Assembly: GCA_029934175.1 (NCBI GenBank)
Contig: JAOZMT010000139.1
Coordinates: 1 to 6,320 of the forward strand
From: Victivallales bacterium
GTDB lineage: Bacteria; Verrucomicrobiota; Lentisphaeria; Victivallales; JAUVCU01
DNA: 6,320 bases
Direction of reading: 5' to 3'
Below, piece after piece: positions 1 through 6,080 of the stretch. Below the pieces are notes generated by a model. The model was not told where the DNA came from. It was given only the letters and a program-made list of their open reading frames with translations, and searched no databases. Made by a program: the position numbers and the translations under genes. Position 1 is the stretch's first letter. Every line of letters begins with the position of its first letter.

Positions 1-107
1 TGGACTACGAAAATGTCGAAAAAGGTTATATGCTGATTATGAGCAAAAATAAAACTAAAGAATTTAAAACGACTACTGAAAATGGTATCTTTATGGCTTG
101 GGTTTAA
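1..107 (+). CDS. 3' end of an unidentified gene (partial, cut by window edge)
   Basis: The frame beginning at base 3 is open from the window edge to a TAA at 105-107 and gives 34 residues, starting DYENVEKGYM and ending ENGIFMAWV. The other two plus frames close earlier (TGA at 34-36, TAA at 50-52). The balanced, hydrophilic composition followed by a short aromatic end looks like a genuine C-terminus. No family can be recognised from so few residues and no function is proposed. The repeat-filled gap begins immediately after the stop, so this gene is probably not in an operon with anything further right. Confidence 0.5.
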   Translation, partial: DYENVEKGYMLIMSKNKTKEFKTTTENGIFMAWV

Positions 108-133
108 GTAATTTTGAATTGAGAAAAATAGAA

Positions 134-181
134 GTAACGCAGATATTCTATTTTCATAGTTCAGCAGGCATTTGCTTGCTG
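134..181. repeat. Degenerate copy of the GTAACGCAG hairpin repeat plus a CAGCAGGC hairpin
   Basis: Bases 134-142 are an exact GTAACGCAG, the entry word of the window's repeat family, but the following palindrome has decayed. Just after it, CAGCAGGC (162-169) can pair with GCTTGCTG (174-181) around an ATTT loop, with one G-T wobble. It looks like an old copy of the same family as 252-273, 379-422 and 6046-6078. Confidence 0.55.
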
Positions 182-188
182 TGTAATA

Positions 189-273
189 TATTACTAATAT
201 TTCGGGATTCGATTTTAGAGAAAACAAGCAATAAAACTTGCGAAGCAAAAAGTAACGCAGGCATCTTGCCTGC
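189..273 (+). repeat. 85-bp composite repeat, copy A (AT-rich module plus GCAGGCA hairpin)
   Basis: Read against the reverse complement of 6054-6138, this segment matches without gaps at about 72 of 85 positions by my count. Bases 212-244 (33 bp) are identical. The module ends with AAAAAGTAAC followed by a perfect 7-bp hairpin, GCAGGCA (257-263), loop TCT, TGCCTGC (267-273). In the other copy one stem pair changes from G-C to A-T (positions 261 and 269), so pairing is kept, and the loop is inverted. A GCGAAGC mini-hairpin word lies inside at 240-246. No protein is encoded, so this is a non-autonomous, MITE- or REP-like unit. Confidence 0.8.
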
Positions 274-281
274 AAAGTATC

Positions 282-314
282 GTAAGGCATCTTGCCTGGA
301 GTGTGCGAAGCACA
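282..314 (+). repeat. Truncated tandem copy of the hairpin repeat followed by a GTGCGAAGCAC palindrome
   Basis: GTAAGGCATCTTGCCTG (282-298) repeats the word at 252-272 at a period of about 30 bp, but CGCA is deleted from the left arm, leaving a 5-bp stem (285-289 with 293-297). It is followed by TGTGC-GAA-GCACA (302-314), which contains a second GCGAAGC. TGTGCGA (302-308) also matches TCGCACA (374-380) in inverted orientation, which links this copy to the next block. Confidence 0.6.
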
Positions 315-338
315 AAAAAATATAGTTTTACAAAAAGT

Positions 339-444
339 AGATTAAATTCTTGTGCTTATTTGCTACGCAAACATCGCACAGCAGGCAGGATGCCTGCTGG
401 ACTTTGCAGACAAGATGTCTGCGTTACTTTGTTTGATTTAATCT
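339..444. repeat. 106-bp multi-hairpin palindromic block
   Basis: AGATTAAAT (339-347) and ATTTAATCT (436-444) form a 9-bp closing inverted repeat. Inside are three perfect hairpins in series: TTTGC-TAC-GCAAA (359-371), CAGCAGGCA-GGA-TGCCTGCTG (379-399) and GCAGACA-AGA-TGTCTGC (406-422). On paper this folds as a cloverleaf-like figure on either strand. Bases 405-430 (26 bp) are identical to the reverse complement of 6046-6071, the hairpin after gcvH. It has none of the conserved features of a tRNA (no T-loop TTCRA, no CCA-ready acceptor), so it is better described as nested repeat units than as an RNA gene. Confidence 0.65.
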
Positions 445-580
445 GAAAATCCTTAGTTATAGTATTCTCAAATGCATTGTCCGCAAAAATTTCTATGGAA
501 TATTGGAGAAAATGAATCCAGAAATGTTAGATATTATACACAATAAATTCAGTTTAGAGTATTCAATTTAATAAGAATTT

Positions 581-2452
581 TTATTTTCGTATGTTTCTTG
601 TGCGTTCTGCTAGTAAAATTACATCTCGTAAGTTTTCTAAACTTTTAGCTTTTAGCCATTTCTTAGTGAATGTTTGATTTTGGACCATTTGTGCAATAGC
701 CATTAAAGTAGTTAAATGAAAGTTTCGTTCATCCATTGTTCCTGATAATACAAACATTATTTGGACTGGATCTTGCTCTTTATCAAAAATAACTCCTTGT
801 GAACTTCGCACAAGGCAAATATTAAATTTTTCTTTTCCAGGTAAAATAAGATGCGGTATTGCCAAACCAGGTGCTATTATTGTTGAAGTATCTTGTTCTC
901 GTTTTATTAATAAATCATAAACGGCTTTTTCTGATAATTCTACTTTTTCTGCAATAGCATTTGCGATTTGTGCAAAGGCATCTTCCATCTTTTCCATTTT
1001 AGGCAAATCTAAAATAGTTGCAGTTTTTATCAGTTTATCAAAACGGTCTTCTTCGATATCATCTCGCTCCAATAAAATCTCTTTCAATTCAGAATTTAAA
1101 AATTTTGAGTGCATTTCTTTTGCTGTAATTCTATTAACAAGATGTATCATCGCAGATTCTCTATTTGAATGAATTCTTCCATAAACCCAATACCATAATA
1201 ATCCAAAAACTAAAAATATAACAGTGAATATTAATGGAGTTGCTCCCATATCAATGATAACTAAAATGTATATAATTACACCAAATATTTGAACCCAAGG
1301 ATAAAATGGACTTTTGAATTTAGGTCGATAATTTTGAAGTCCACTTTCACGCATTATAATTACTGCAATATTTTCAACCGCAAAAAGAAGTATCATTATA
1401 GTAGATGCTGTTTTTACTAAATCCTTAAGGTCAAGAAATAAAATCGTAATTAGCATAAATACTGTTGTGAAAATTATTCCTGAAAAAGGAGTTTGATATT
1501 TAGGATGTAAATTCGCAAAAGTTGATGGTAAAAGTTTATCTTTACTCATAGCCATTGGGACGCGTGAAGCTGTAAGAATTCCTGCATTTCCAGTTGATAC
1601 AAAAGCTAAAACTGCACCTATCGCTAATAAATATTTCCCGAAATCGCCCATAAAAATAGCTGCTGCATCAGATATCGGAGTTAAAGTTGGGATGCCATTA
1701 TTTACAAGACCGTCACCTAAAACTCCGATTGTTACAAAAACCACTAATGCATAAAGTGTAGAAACAACTAAATAAGATGCTATCATACTCAAAGGAATAT
1801 TTTTTGCAGGGTTTTTGACTTCTTCTGCGACACTTGCAATCTTTGTTAATCCTCCATAACTAATAAAAATAAGACCAGCTGCTGCTAATAAATCATAATT
1901 ATTTTTTCCCTCTTTTAAAAATGGGGTTAAATTTTCAACTCTTACTTCTCCTATTCCCATAACTATAAATAATCCTAGAACAAATAGTAAACCAAACACA
2001 AGAACAGTTTGAAGGTTTCCTGCATGTTTAGAGCTAATTAAATTAATAATTCCAAATAAAATACAGAAAAAAGATGCTATTAATTTTATTTGAAACAGTG
2101 ATATGTCAGGATAAATATAAGTTACAAAAGCCCCAATACCCAAAAGAGCAAAAGCCGTTTTAAAGCACAATGCAAACCAAGAAGCCAAGCCTCCAAGCGT
2201 TCCAAGTCCTGCTCCCATACTTCTGTCAATAAAAAAATATGTTCCTCCAGCTTTAGGCATTGCTGTTACTAATTCACTTTTACTTAACATTGCAGGAATT
2301 ATAAGAAAACTACCTAGAATATATGCGACAAATGCAGATGGTCCAATATCTAAATAGACTATTCCAGGTAAAATAAATAAGCCAGAACTAATCATTGTCC
2401 CTGATGCTATACAAAATAAATCTATAAAACCTAATTCTTTTTTCATTTTCAT
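581..2452 (-). CDS. APC-family amino-acid permease with C-terminal PTS EIIA domain
   Basis: This 623-residue inner-membrane protein has two parts. Residues 8-425 look like an APC-superfamily transporter with about 12 hydrophobic segments. It opens with the family's GFIDLFCIASGTMISSGLF region in TM1, has PKAGGTYFF before TM3, and carries EEVKNPAKNIP (210-220) after TM6. After a charged linker (430-475), residues about 475-618 resemble a fructose/mannitol/nitrogen-type EIIA domain. GLAIPH places the candidate phospho-acceptor at His534, and NFHL supplies a second histidine, His579, 45 residues on. This closely matches the His65/His111 pair of the mannitol EIIA. The start at 2452 is chosen over Met3 because AGAGGAA (2462-2468, minus strand) lies about 10 bases upstream. 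The substrate is unknown; an amino acid is the family expectation. It diverges from ilvD, which hints at, but does not prove, a branched-chain amino-acid link. Confidence 0.85.
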   Translation of the reverse strand: MKMKKELGFIDLFCIASGTMISSGLFILPGIVYLDIGPSAFVAYILGSFLIIPAMLSKSELVTAMPKAGGTYFFIDRSMGAGLGTLGGLASWFALCFKTAFALLGIGAFVTYIYPDISLFQIKLIASFFCILFGIINLISSKHAGNLQTVLVFGLLFVLGLFIVMGIGEVRVENLTPFLKEGKNNYDLLAAAGLIFISYGGLTKIASVAEEVKNPAKNIPLSMIASYLVVSTLYALVVFVTIGVLGDGLVNNGIPTLTPISDAAAIFMGDFGKYLLAIGAVLAFVSTGNAGILTASRVPMAMSKDKLLPSTFANLHPKYQTPFSGIIFTTVFMLITILFLDLKDLVKTASTIMILLFAVENIAVIIMRESGLQNYRPKFKSPFYPWVQIFGVIIYILVIIDMGATPLIFTVIFLVFGLLWYWVYGRIHSNRESAMIHLVNRITAKEMHSKFLNSELKEILLERDDIEEDRFDKLIKTATILDLPKMEKMEDAFAQIANAIAEKVELSEKAVYDLLIKREQDTSTIIAPGLAIPHLILPGKEKFNICLVRSSQGVIFDKEQDPVQIMFVLSGTMDERNFHLTTLMAIAQMVQNQTFTKKWLKAKSLENLRDVILLAERTRNIRK

Positions 2453-2504
2453 ACTTATTCATTCCTCTTTTATTAACTTTTTTGCAAATATTATATTCTC
2501 TAAT

Positions 2505-2533
2505 AGTATATCATCTTATTTAAAGAAAAGCAA
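2505..2533 (-). promoter_or_regulatory. Sigma-70-type promoter of the permease gene
   Basis: On the minus strand, TTGCTT (2528-2533) is followed by a 17-bp spacer and TATACT (2505-2510). A TGA directly before the -10 box gives the extended TGn motif. Expected transcription start is near 2498, leaving a leader of about 46 bases with a good ribosome site. It is the best promoter match in the window, with no other CDS in reach. Confidence 0.65.
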
Positions 2534-2615
2534 ATTTTTTTACTGTAATAATATGAAAATTTCTGAAATGTTAATTGATATAAAAAATAACAGCTATTTT
2601 GAGGGAGGATTTACT

Positions 2616-2666
2616 TTGTTAGTTTATATTTATCAAAATAACTTGAAAAAACTTGACTTTTTTTAA
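2616..2666 (+). CDS. Possible 16-codon leader mini-cistron upstream of ilvD
   Basis: A very strong Shine-Dalgarno-like stretch, GAGGGAGGA (2601-2609), sits 6 bases before a TTG at 2616. The frame runs 16 codons to TAA at 2664-2666 and reads, with Met at the TTG, MLVYIYQNNLKKLDFF. Five of the 16 residues are Leu, Val or Ile, which would be compatible with a branched-chain leader peptide. However, they are not clustered, no attenuator hairpin with a T-run follows, and the best ilvD promoter candidates lie inside it rather than upstream. The Shine-Dalgarno is the only strong evidence. Confidence 0.2.
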   Translation: MLVYIYQNNLKKLDFF

Positions 2667-2678
2667 TAATGTGATAAA
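2643..2678 (+). promoter_or_regulatory. Candidate promoter region of the ilvD-murG operon
   Basis: TTGAAA (2643-2648), a 16-bp spacer and AATAAT (2665-2670) form one plausible sigma-70 promoter. An overlapping second possibility is TTGACT (2653-2658) with the extended -10 TGTGATAAA (2670-2678), although its spacer is short at 14 bp. The two -35 boxes fall in a direct repeat AACTTGA (2640-2646 and 2650-2656) exactly one helical turn apart. An 8-bp inverted repeat, ATTTATCA (2628-2635) with TGATAAAT (2672-2679), brackets the region and could be an operator or chance in AT-rich DNA. Confidence 0.45.
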
Positions 2679-2725
2679 TTCAAATAGAGTTTTTATAAAA
2701 ATAAATAAACAATGGGGAATTTTAA

Positions 2726-4393
2726 ATGAGAAGTGATATTATAAAAAAAGGAAATGAACGCGCTCCGCATAGGTCTTTGATGCGTGCTACTGGTGTTAAA
2801 AATGAAGATTTTGCAAAACCTTTTATTGGGGTTTGTAATTCATATACAAATGTTGTTCCTGGGCATTGTCATCTTAATAAAGTTGGAGAACTTATTTGTG
2901 ATGAAATTCGTAAGGCTGGAGGCGTGCCATTTGAATTCAATACAATGGCTATTTGTGATGGTATTGCAATGGGACATAGTGGTATGAAATATTCTTTACC
3001 TAGTAGAGAATTGATTGCTGATACTGTCGAATCTATGTGTTCTGCTCATCCGTTTGATGCAATGATTTGTATTCCAAATTGTGATAAAATTGTTCCTGGT
3101 ATGTTAATGGCTTCTATGAGATTAAACATCCCTACAATATTTGCTTCTGGTGGTCCTATGGCTGCTGGTAAAATGGAGGATGGTTCGGTTTGTGATTTGA
3201 TTTCTATTTTTGAAGGTATTGCAGAGCATAAACAAGGAACTATCGAACAAGAAAAACTAGATGAATTAGAGGCTGAAGGATGTCCTTCATGTGGCTCATG
3301 TTCTGGTATGTTTACTGCAAATAGTATGAACTGTTTAACTGAAGTTTTAGGCATGGGATTACCTGGGAATGGAACTTTTTTAGCGACTACTGAAGAAAGA
3401 AAAAATTTGTGGATAAATGCAGCAAGGCGAGTTGTTGAAATGGCAAATGATAATGCTCCATTACCAAGAGATGTTGCAACAAAAGAAGCATTTATCAATG
3501 CTTTTGTTGTTGATGTAGCAATGGGGGGAAGCACAAATACTGTCCTTCATACTTTAGCTATTGCCAATGAAGCTGGTGTTAAATTAGACTTAAAAAATAT
3601 TGATAAAGTAAGTAGAGAAACTCCAAATATTTGTAAAGTATCGCCATCTAGTCAATATCACATGGAAGATGTAGATGCAGCTGGTGGAATTAGTGCAATA
3701 ATAAAAGAAGTTGCACAAGTCGCAAAGAATTTTAATCCTGATTGCATAACTGTATCAGGAAAAACTATAGGAGAAATTGCACAAGCCGCAAATAATCCAG
3801 ATGGAACTGTTATTAGAAAAATAGATAATCCTTATAGTGCAGATGGTGGACTTGCTATTCTTTTTGGTAATATTGCAGAAAAAGGATCTGTTGTTAAAAC
3901 TGCAGGAGTCGCAAAATCAATGCATATTCATAAAGGACCAGCTGTGATATTTGAATCACAAGATGATGCTTGTGATGGTATTTTAGCAGGAAAAGTAAAG
4001 GCTGGCGATGTTGTTGTTATTCGTTATGAAGGCCCTAAAGGAGGACCTGGAATGCAAGAAATGTTAGCTCCTACAAGTTATATAATGGGGCAGGGGTTAG
4101 GAGAAAAAGTTGCATTGATAACAGATGGTAGATTTAGTGGAGGAACTCACGGTGCATGTATTGGACATATTAGTCCAGAAGCTGCAGCTGGTGGTGTTAT
4201 TGGGTTAGTTGAAGAAGGAGATATTATTTCAATTAATATTCCTGAGCGTTCAATAAATCTTGATGTTACAGAAGAAGAATTAGAAAAAAGACGAAGTGCA
4301 TTTGTCCCTCCTGAACCTAAAAAATTAACAGGTTGGTTGAGACGATACGCAAAACTTGCGACTAGTGCAGATACAGGAGCTGTTCTAAACTAA
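2726..4393 (+). CDS. ilvD: Dihydroxy-acid dehydratase
   Basis: This cytoplasmic iron-sulfur lyase dehydrates 2,3-dihydroxy-isovalerate and 2,3-dihydroxy-3-methylvalerate to the 2-keto acids that become valine and isoleucine (and leucine). It has 555 residues, normal for the family. Signature one, NCDKIVPGMLMAS, is at 118-130 with cluster cysteine Cys119. GCPSCGSCSGMFTANSMNC (185-203) supplies Cys192. Asp78 (ICDGIAMGH), Asp120 and Glu445 (GMQEML) fit the metal-binding acids. The second signature, ALITDGRFSGGTHG (463-476), contains Ser471, the expected catalytic base. At the third cluster-ligand region it reads VVPGHCHL (44-51), like the VPGH enzymes typified by E. coli rather than the TPC [2Fe-2S] type, but with a cysteine (Cys48) where I recall Val. 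The start is supported by GGGGA (2714-2718), 7 bases upstream, and the conserved N-terminal ERAPHRSL. It is the first gene of an operon with murG. An EDD or sugar-acid dehydratase is less likely given the length and close match. Confidence 0.95.
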   Translation: MRSDIIKKGNERAPHRSLMRATGVKNEDFAKPFIGVCNSYTNVVPGHCHLNKVGELICDEIRKAGGVPFEFNTMAICDGIAMGHSGMKYSLPSRELIADTVESMCSAHPFDAMICIPNCDKIVPGMLMASMRLNIPTIFASGGPMAAGKMEDGSVCDLISIFEGIAEHKQGTIEQEKLDELEAEGCPSCGSCSGMFTANSMNCLTEVLGMGLPGNGTFLATTEERKNLWINAARRVVEMANDNAPLPRDVATKEAFINAFVVDVAMGGSTNTVLHTLAIANEAGVKLDLKNIDKVSRETPNICKVSPSSQYHMEDVDAAGGISAIIKEVAQVAKNFNPDCITVSGKTIGEIAQAANNPDGTVIRKIDNPYSADGGLAILFGNIAEKGSVVKTAGVAKSMHIHKGPAVIFESQDDACDGILAGKVKAGDVVVIRYEGPKGGPGMQEMLAPTSYIMGQGLGEKVALITDGRFSGGTHGACIGHISPEAAAGGVIGLVEEGDIISINIPERSINLDVTEEELEKRRSAFVPPEPKKLTGWLRRYAKLATSADTGAVLN

Positions 4394-4394
4394 A

Positions 4395-5504
4395 ATGCAA
4401 AAAAAATCAAAATTAATTATCACCTGTGGTGGCACAGGTGGTCATTTTTATCCTGGGCTAACTATAGCTAAGGAATATAAAGAGCAAGGCAATGAAGTTG
4501 AATTGTTTATTAATGGCAAGAATGCAGATAGTCAAGCTCAAATAGCAAAGGATAATGGATTAAATTCGATAATTGTTCCATCGGCTCAAATTCCTAAATC
4601 AATATGGGGATATTTGCCTTTTTGCATAGAAATATTATCTGGTATAATGATAGCAAGGAAAGAATTTAAAAGATTTCGACCTAATGTATTTTTAGGTATG
4701 GGAAGTTTTACGGCTGTTCCTTCTGCATTAGCCGCAAAATTAATGGGAATACCTATAGTTTTACACGATGGAAATGCAAAAATTGGTAAAGCAAATAGAA
4801 TTCTATCAAGAATATCAAAGGTTTTATTAACAGCCTTTCCGCCTGTCAACTCAAAAGCTATTCATTGCAAATTAAAACATTTAGGAATGCCTGTTAGAAA
4901 AGAGTTATTAGATAAAAACATATCAAAATCAGAAGCTATTGAAGAATTAAATTCAAAATTTAAAGTCCAATTTAATGCAGAAGAACCAATAGTATTAGTT
5001 TTTGGAGGAAGTCAAGGAGCAAAAACATTTAATGAAAATATTCCTAAGTCTATAAAAAAATTAGACAGACCTCCACAAGTAATTCATTTGACTGGAATAG
5101 GTAAAAAATATACTACAAAAGATAGTTATAGTGACAATTTATTTAATCTTTTATTATTAGAAACATCAAATGAGATGTCCCTTTTTTATACGCTTGCAGA
5201 TTTAATTATATGCAGGGCAGGGGGGAGTTCGATTGCTGAAGTTGCATTGTTCGCAAAATATGCATTATTGATTCCATATCCGTATGCTGCTGAACTTCAT
5301 CAAGAAGATAATGCTGCATATCTCGCAAGTTCAGAAGGAGCAAGTGTAATAAAAGACAAACAATGCACAGAAGAGGTTTTGATACCATTTTTATCTGATT
5401 GGCTTTTAAATAAAGATAAATTTAATAAATTAGGTAAAAAGTCTGCGAAGTGTGCAAGTCCTAATGCTACTTATGAAATTATTGAAATTATCAATGAAAT
5501 ATGA
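4395..5504 (+). CDS. murG: UDP-GlcNAc:lipid I N-acetylglucosaminyltransferase
   Basis: MurG transfers GlcNAc from UDP-GlcNAc to lipid I on the cytoplasmic face of the membrane, producing lipid II for peptidoglycan. It has 369 residues, of usual length, with two Rossmann-type lobes (GT-B fold). The N-lobe has the glycine loop CGGTGGHFYPG (11-21), a second loop GMGSFTAVPS (101-110) and HDGNAKIGKANR (124-135). The last stands where E. coli has HEQN, so the usual Glu is Asp. The C-lobe has FGGSQGAKTFNE (203-214) and the donor-binding RAGGSSIAEVA (274-284, Glu282 matching the ribose-binding Glu), followed by IPYPYAAELHQEDNA. Its ATG lies one base after the ilvD stop. AGGAG (4375-4379) is 15 bases upstream, rather far, so translation is probably coupled to ilvD. 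No other dcw-cluster genes are nearby. Confidence 0.93.
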   Translation: MQKKSKLIITCGGTGGHFYPGLTIAKEYKEQGNEVELFINGKNADSQAQIAKDNGLNSIIVPSAQIPKSIWGYLPFCIEILSGIMIARKEFKRFRPNVFLGMGSFTAVPSALAAKLMGIPIVLHDGNAKIGKANRILSRISKVLLTAFPPVNSKAIHCKLKHLGMPVRKELLDKNISKSEAIEELNSKFKVQFNAEEPIVLVFGGSQGAKTFNENIPKSIKKLDRPPQVIHLTGIGKKYTTKDSYSDNLFNLLLLETSNEMSLFYTLADLIICRAGGSSIAEVALFAKYALLIPYPYAAELHQEDNAAYLASSEGASVIKDKQCTEEVLIPFLSDWLLNKDKFNKLGKKSAKCASPNATYEIIEIINEI

Positions 5505-5525
5505 TTAGTAAATTAGTCAATTATA

Positions 5526-5550
5526 AAAAAAAGTAAATTTTTTTCTATTT
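5526..5550 (+). terminator. Weak possible terminator after murG
   Basis: A7 (5526-5532) can pair with T7 (5538-5544) around a GTAAA loop, followed by CTATTTT, 21 bases after the murG stop. An overlapping alternative pairs AAGTAAA (5531-5537) with TTTACTT (5549-5555). Both stems contain almost no G or C, so efficiency would be low and read-through into gcvH is likely. It could act in both directions only in principle. Confidence 0.25.
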
Positions 5551-5553
5551 TAC

Positions 5554-5581
5554 TTGAAATTTCGCAAATTTATAGGATAAT
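5554..5581 (+). promoter_or_regulatory. Sigma-70-type promoter of gcvH
   Basis: TTGAAA (5554-5559), a 16-bp spacer and GATAAT (5576-5581) give a good promoter in the 142-bp gap. Transcription would start near 5588, leaving a leader of about 59 bases. That is too short and lacks the conserved cores for a glycine riboswitch. It implies gcvH can be expressed separately from ilvD-murG. Confidence 0.5.
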
Positions 5582-5646
5582 TATATATATAATAAAATTT
5601 AATTATATACAAAAAATAAAATTTAAAAAATAAAGGAGATTATAAG

Positions 5647-6027
5647 ATGAGAAGATATACAAAAGAACATGAATGGGTTTTTATTAACGAAGATGAACAT
5701 GATGATGAGGCTGTGATAGGAATATCTGAATATGCTGCAAAAGAATTAGGTGATATAACATTTGTAGAATTACCAGAGTGTGGCGATGATATTATTCTTG
5801 GAGATCCAGCAGCTGTTATTGAGTCAGTAAAGGCTGCATCAGACTTGTATACACCAGTGAGTGGAAGTATTGTTGCTGTTAATGAGAAATTAGAAGAGGA
5901 ACCTTCACTTGTAAATGATGATCCAGAAGGAGAAGGTTGGATATGTAAACTTTCGCATGTTGACCTTAAAGAAATTGAAGACCTTATGGATGAAGAAGAA
6001 TATAAAAAATTCTTAGCATCAAAATAA
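5647..6027 (+). CDS. gcvH: Glycine cleavage system H protein
   Basis: This small lipoyl carrier shuttles the aminomethyl group among the P, T and L proteins of the glycine cleavage complex in the cytoplasm; in some bacteria it is also the entry point for lipoate. At 126 residues it is the normal family length and fully colinear. It starts with the characteristic RRYTKEHEWV. GISEYAAKELGDITFVELPE (25-44) is the conserved first part of the barrel. AVIESVKAASDLYTPVSG (56-73) carries the lipoylated Lys62. The acidic C-terminal half contains EGWICKLS, the region that packs against the lipoyl arm. The ribosome site AAAGGAGA (5632-5639) is ideally spaced from the ATG. No gcvT, gcvP or lipoate genes are in the window, so gcvH seems to stand alone here. 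The acidic, unbroken sequence argues it is functional. Confidence 0.95.
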   Translation: MRRYTKEHEWVFINEDEHDDEAVIGISEYAAKELGDITFVELPECGDDIILGDPAAVIESVKAASDLYTPVSGSIVAVNEKLEEEPSLVNDDPEGEGWICKLSHVDLKEIEDLMDEEEYKKFLASK

Positions 6028-6045
6028 AATGGAGTTTCCAAAAAT

Positions 6046-6080
6046 AAAGTAACGCAGACATCTTGTCTGCATTACTTTTT
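6046..6080 (+). terminator. Repeat-derived hairpin terminator after gcvH
   Basis: Starting 19 bases after the gcvH stop, AAAGTAA (6046-6052) and GCAGACA (6054-6060) pair with TGTCTGC (6064-6070) and TTACTTT (6072-6078), with one C-A mismatch and a TCT loop. This gives 14 pairs, and T5 (6076-6080) overlaps the end of the right arm, the layout of an intrinsic terminator. The inner hairpin is a member of the GTAACGCAG repeat family and overlaps copy B of the 85-bp element, so a dispersed repeat seems to serve as the terminator. Confidence 0.6.

Larger units (their letters stand above)
108..580. other. Repeat-filled intergenic region without a convincing gene
   Basis: This 473-bp stretch separates the left partial gene from the stop of the minus-strand permease. 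Bases 134-444 are almost continuous small palindromes sharing GTAACGCAG and GCAGGCA words (described separately). A 75-codon open frame starting at 98 is composed largely of these repeats and is not credible. From about 445 to 580 the DNA is plain AT-rich sequence. It holds two tiny overlapping open frames: 472-546 (24 residues) and 512-571 (19 residues, ATG 3 bases after GGAG). The second frame is open back to 437, so a decayed gene end is possible but unsupported. No clear terminator for the permease is visible on the minus strand. Confidence 0.6.

Noticed and set aside
98..325. 75-codon plus-strand open frame
   Set aside because: It overlaps the end of the left partial gene, has no ribosome site, and its product is mostly translated repeat (NAGILPAK, KASCLECAK).
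134..444. CRISPR array
   Set aside because: Repeat units are palindromic, irregularly spaced, in both orientations and partly degenerate, with no uniform spacers and no cas genes.
339..444. tRNA gene from the cloverleaf-like fold
   Set aside because: Arm lengths, loop sequences and the lack of T-loop and acceptor features do not fit a tRNA.
472..571. Two tiny ORFs (24 and 19 residues) before the permease stop
   Set aside because: They overlap in different frames, the only ribosome site is too close to its ATG, and nothing supports expression.
2534..2725. T-box or classical attenuator for ilvD
   Set aside because: No T-box core sequence and no terminator hairpin with a T-run lies before ilvD.
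3046..3534. 162-codon minus-strand frame inside ilvD
   Set aside because: Antisense shadow of a strongly conserved gene, without a ribosome site or recognisable domain.
5505..5646. Glycine riboswitch upstream of gcvH
   Set aside because: The expected leader is about 59 bases of nearly pure AT, without the GC-rich conserved cores of that riboswitch.
5640..6041. 133-codon minus-strand frame opposite gcvH
   Set aside because: It is the antisense shadow of an unmistakable H protein; serine-rich composition is typical of such shadows.
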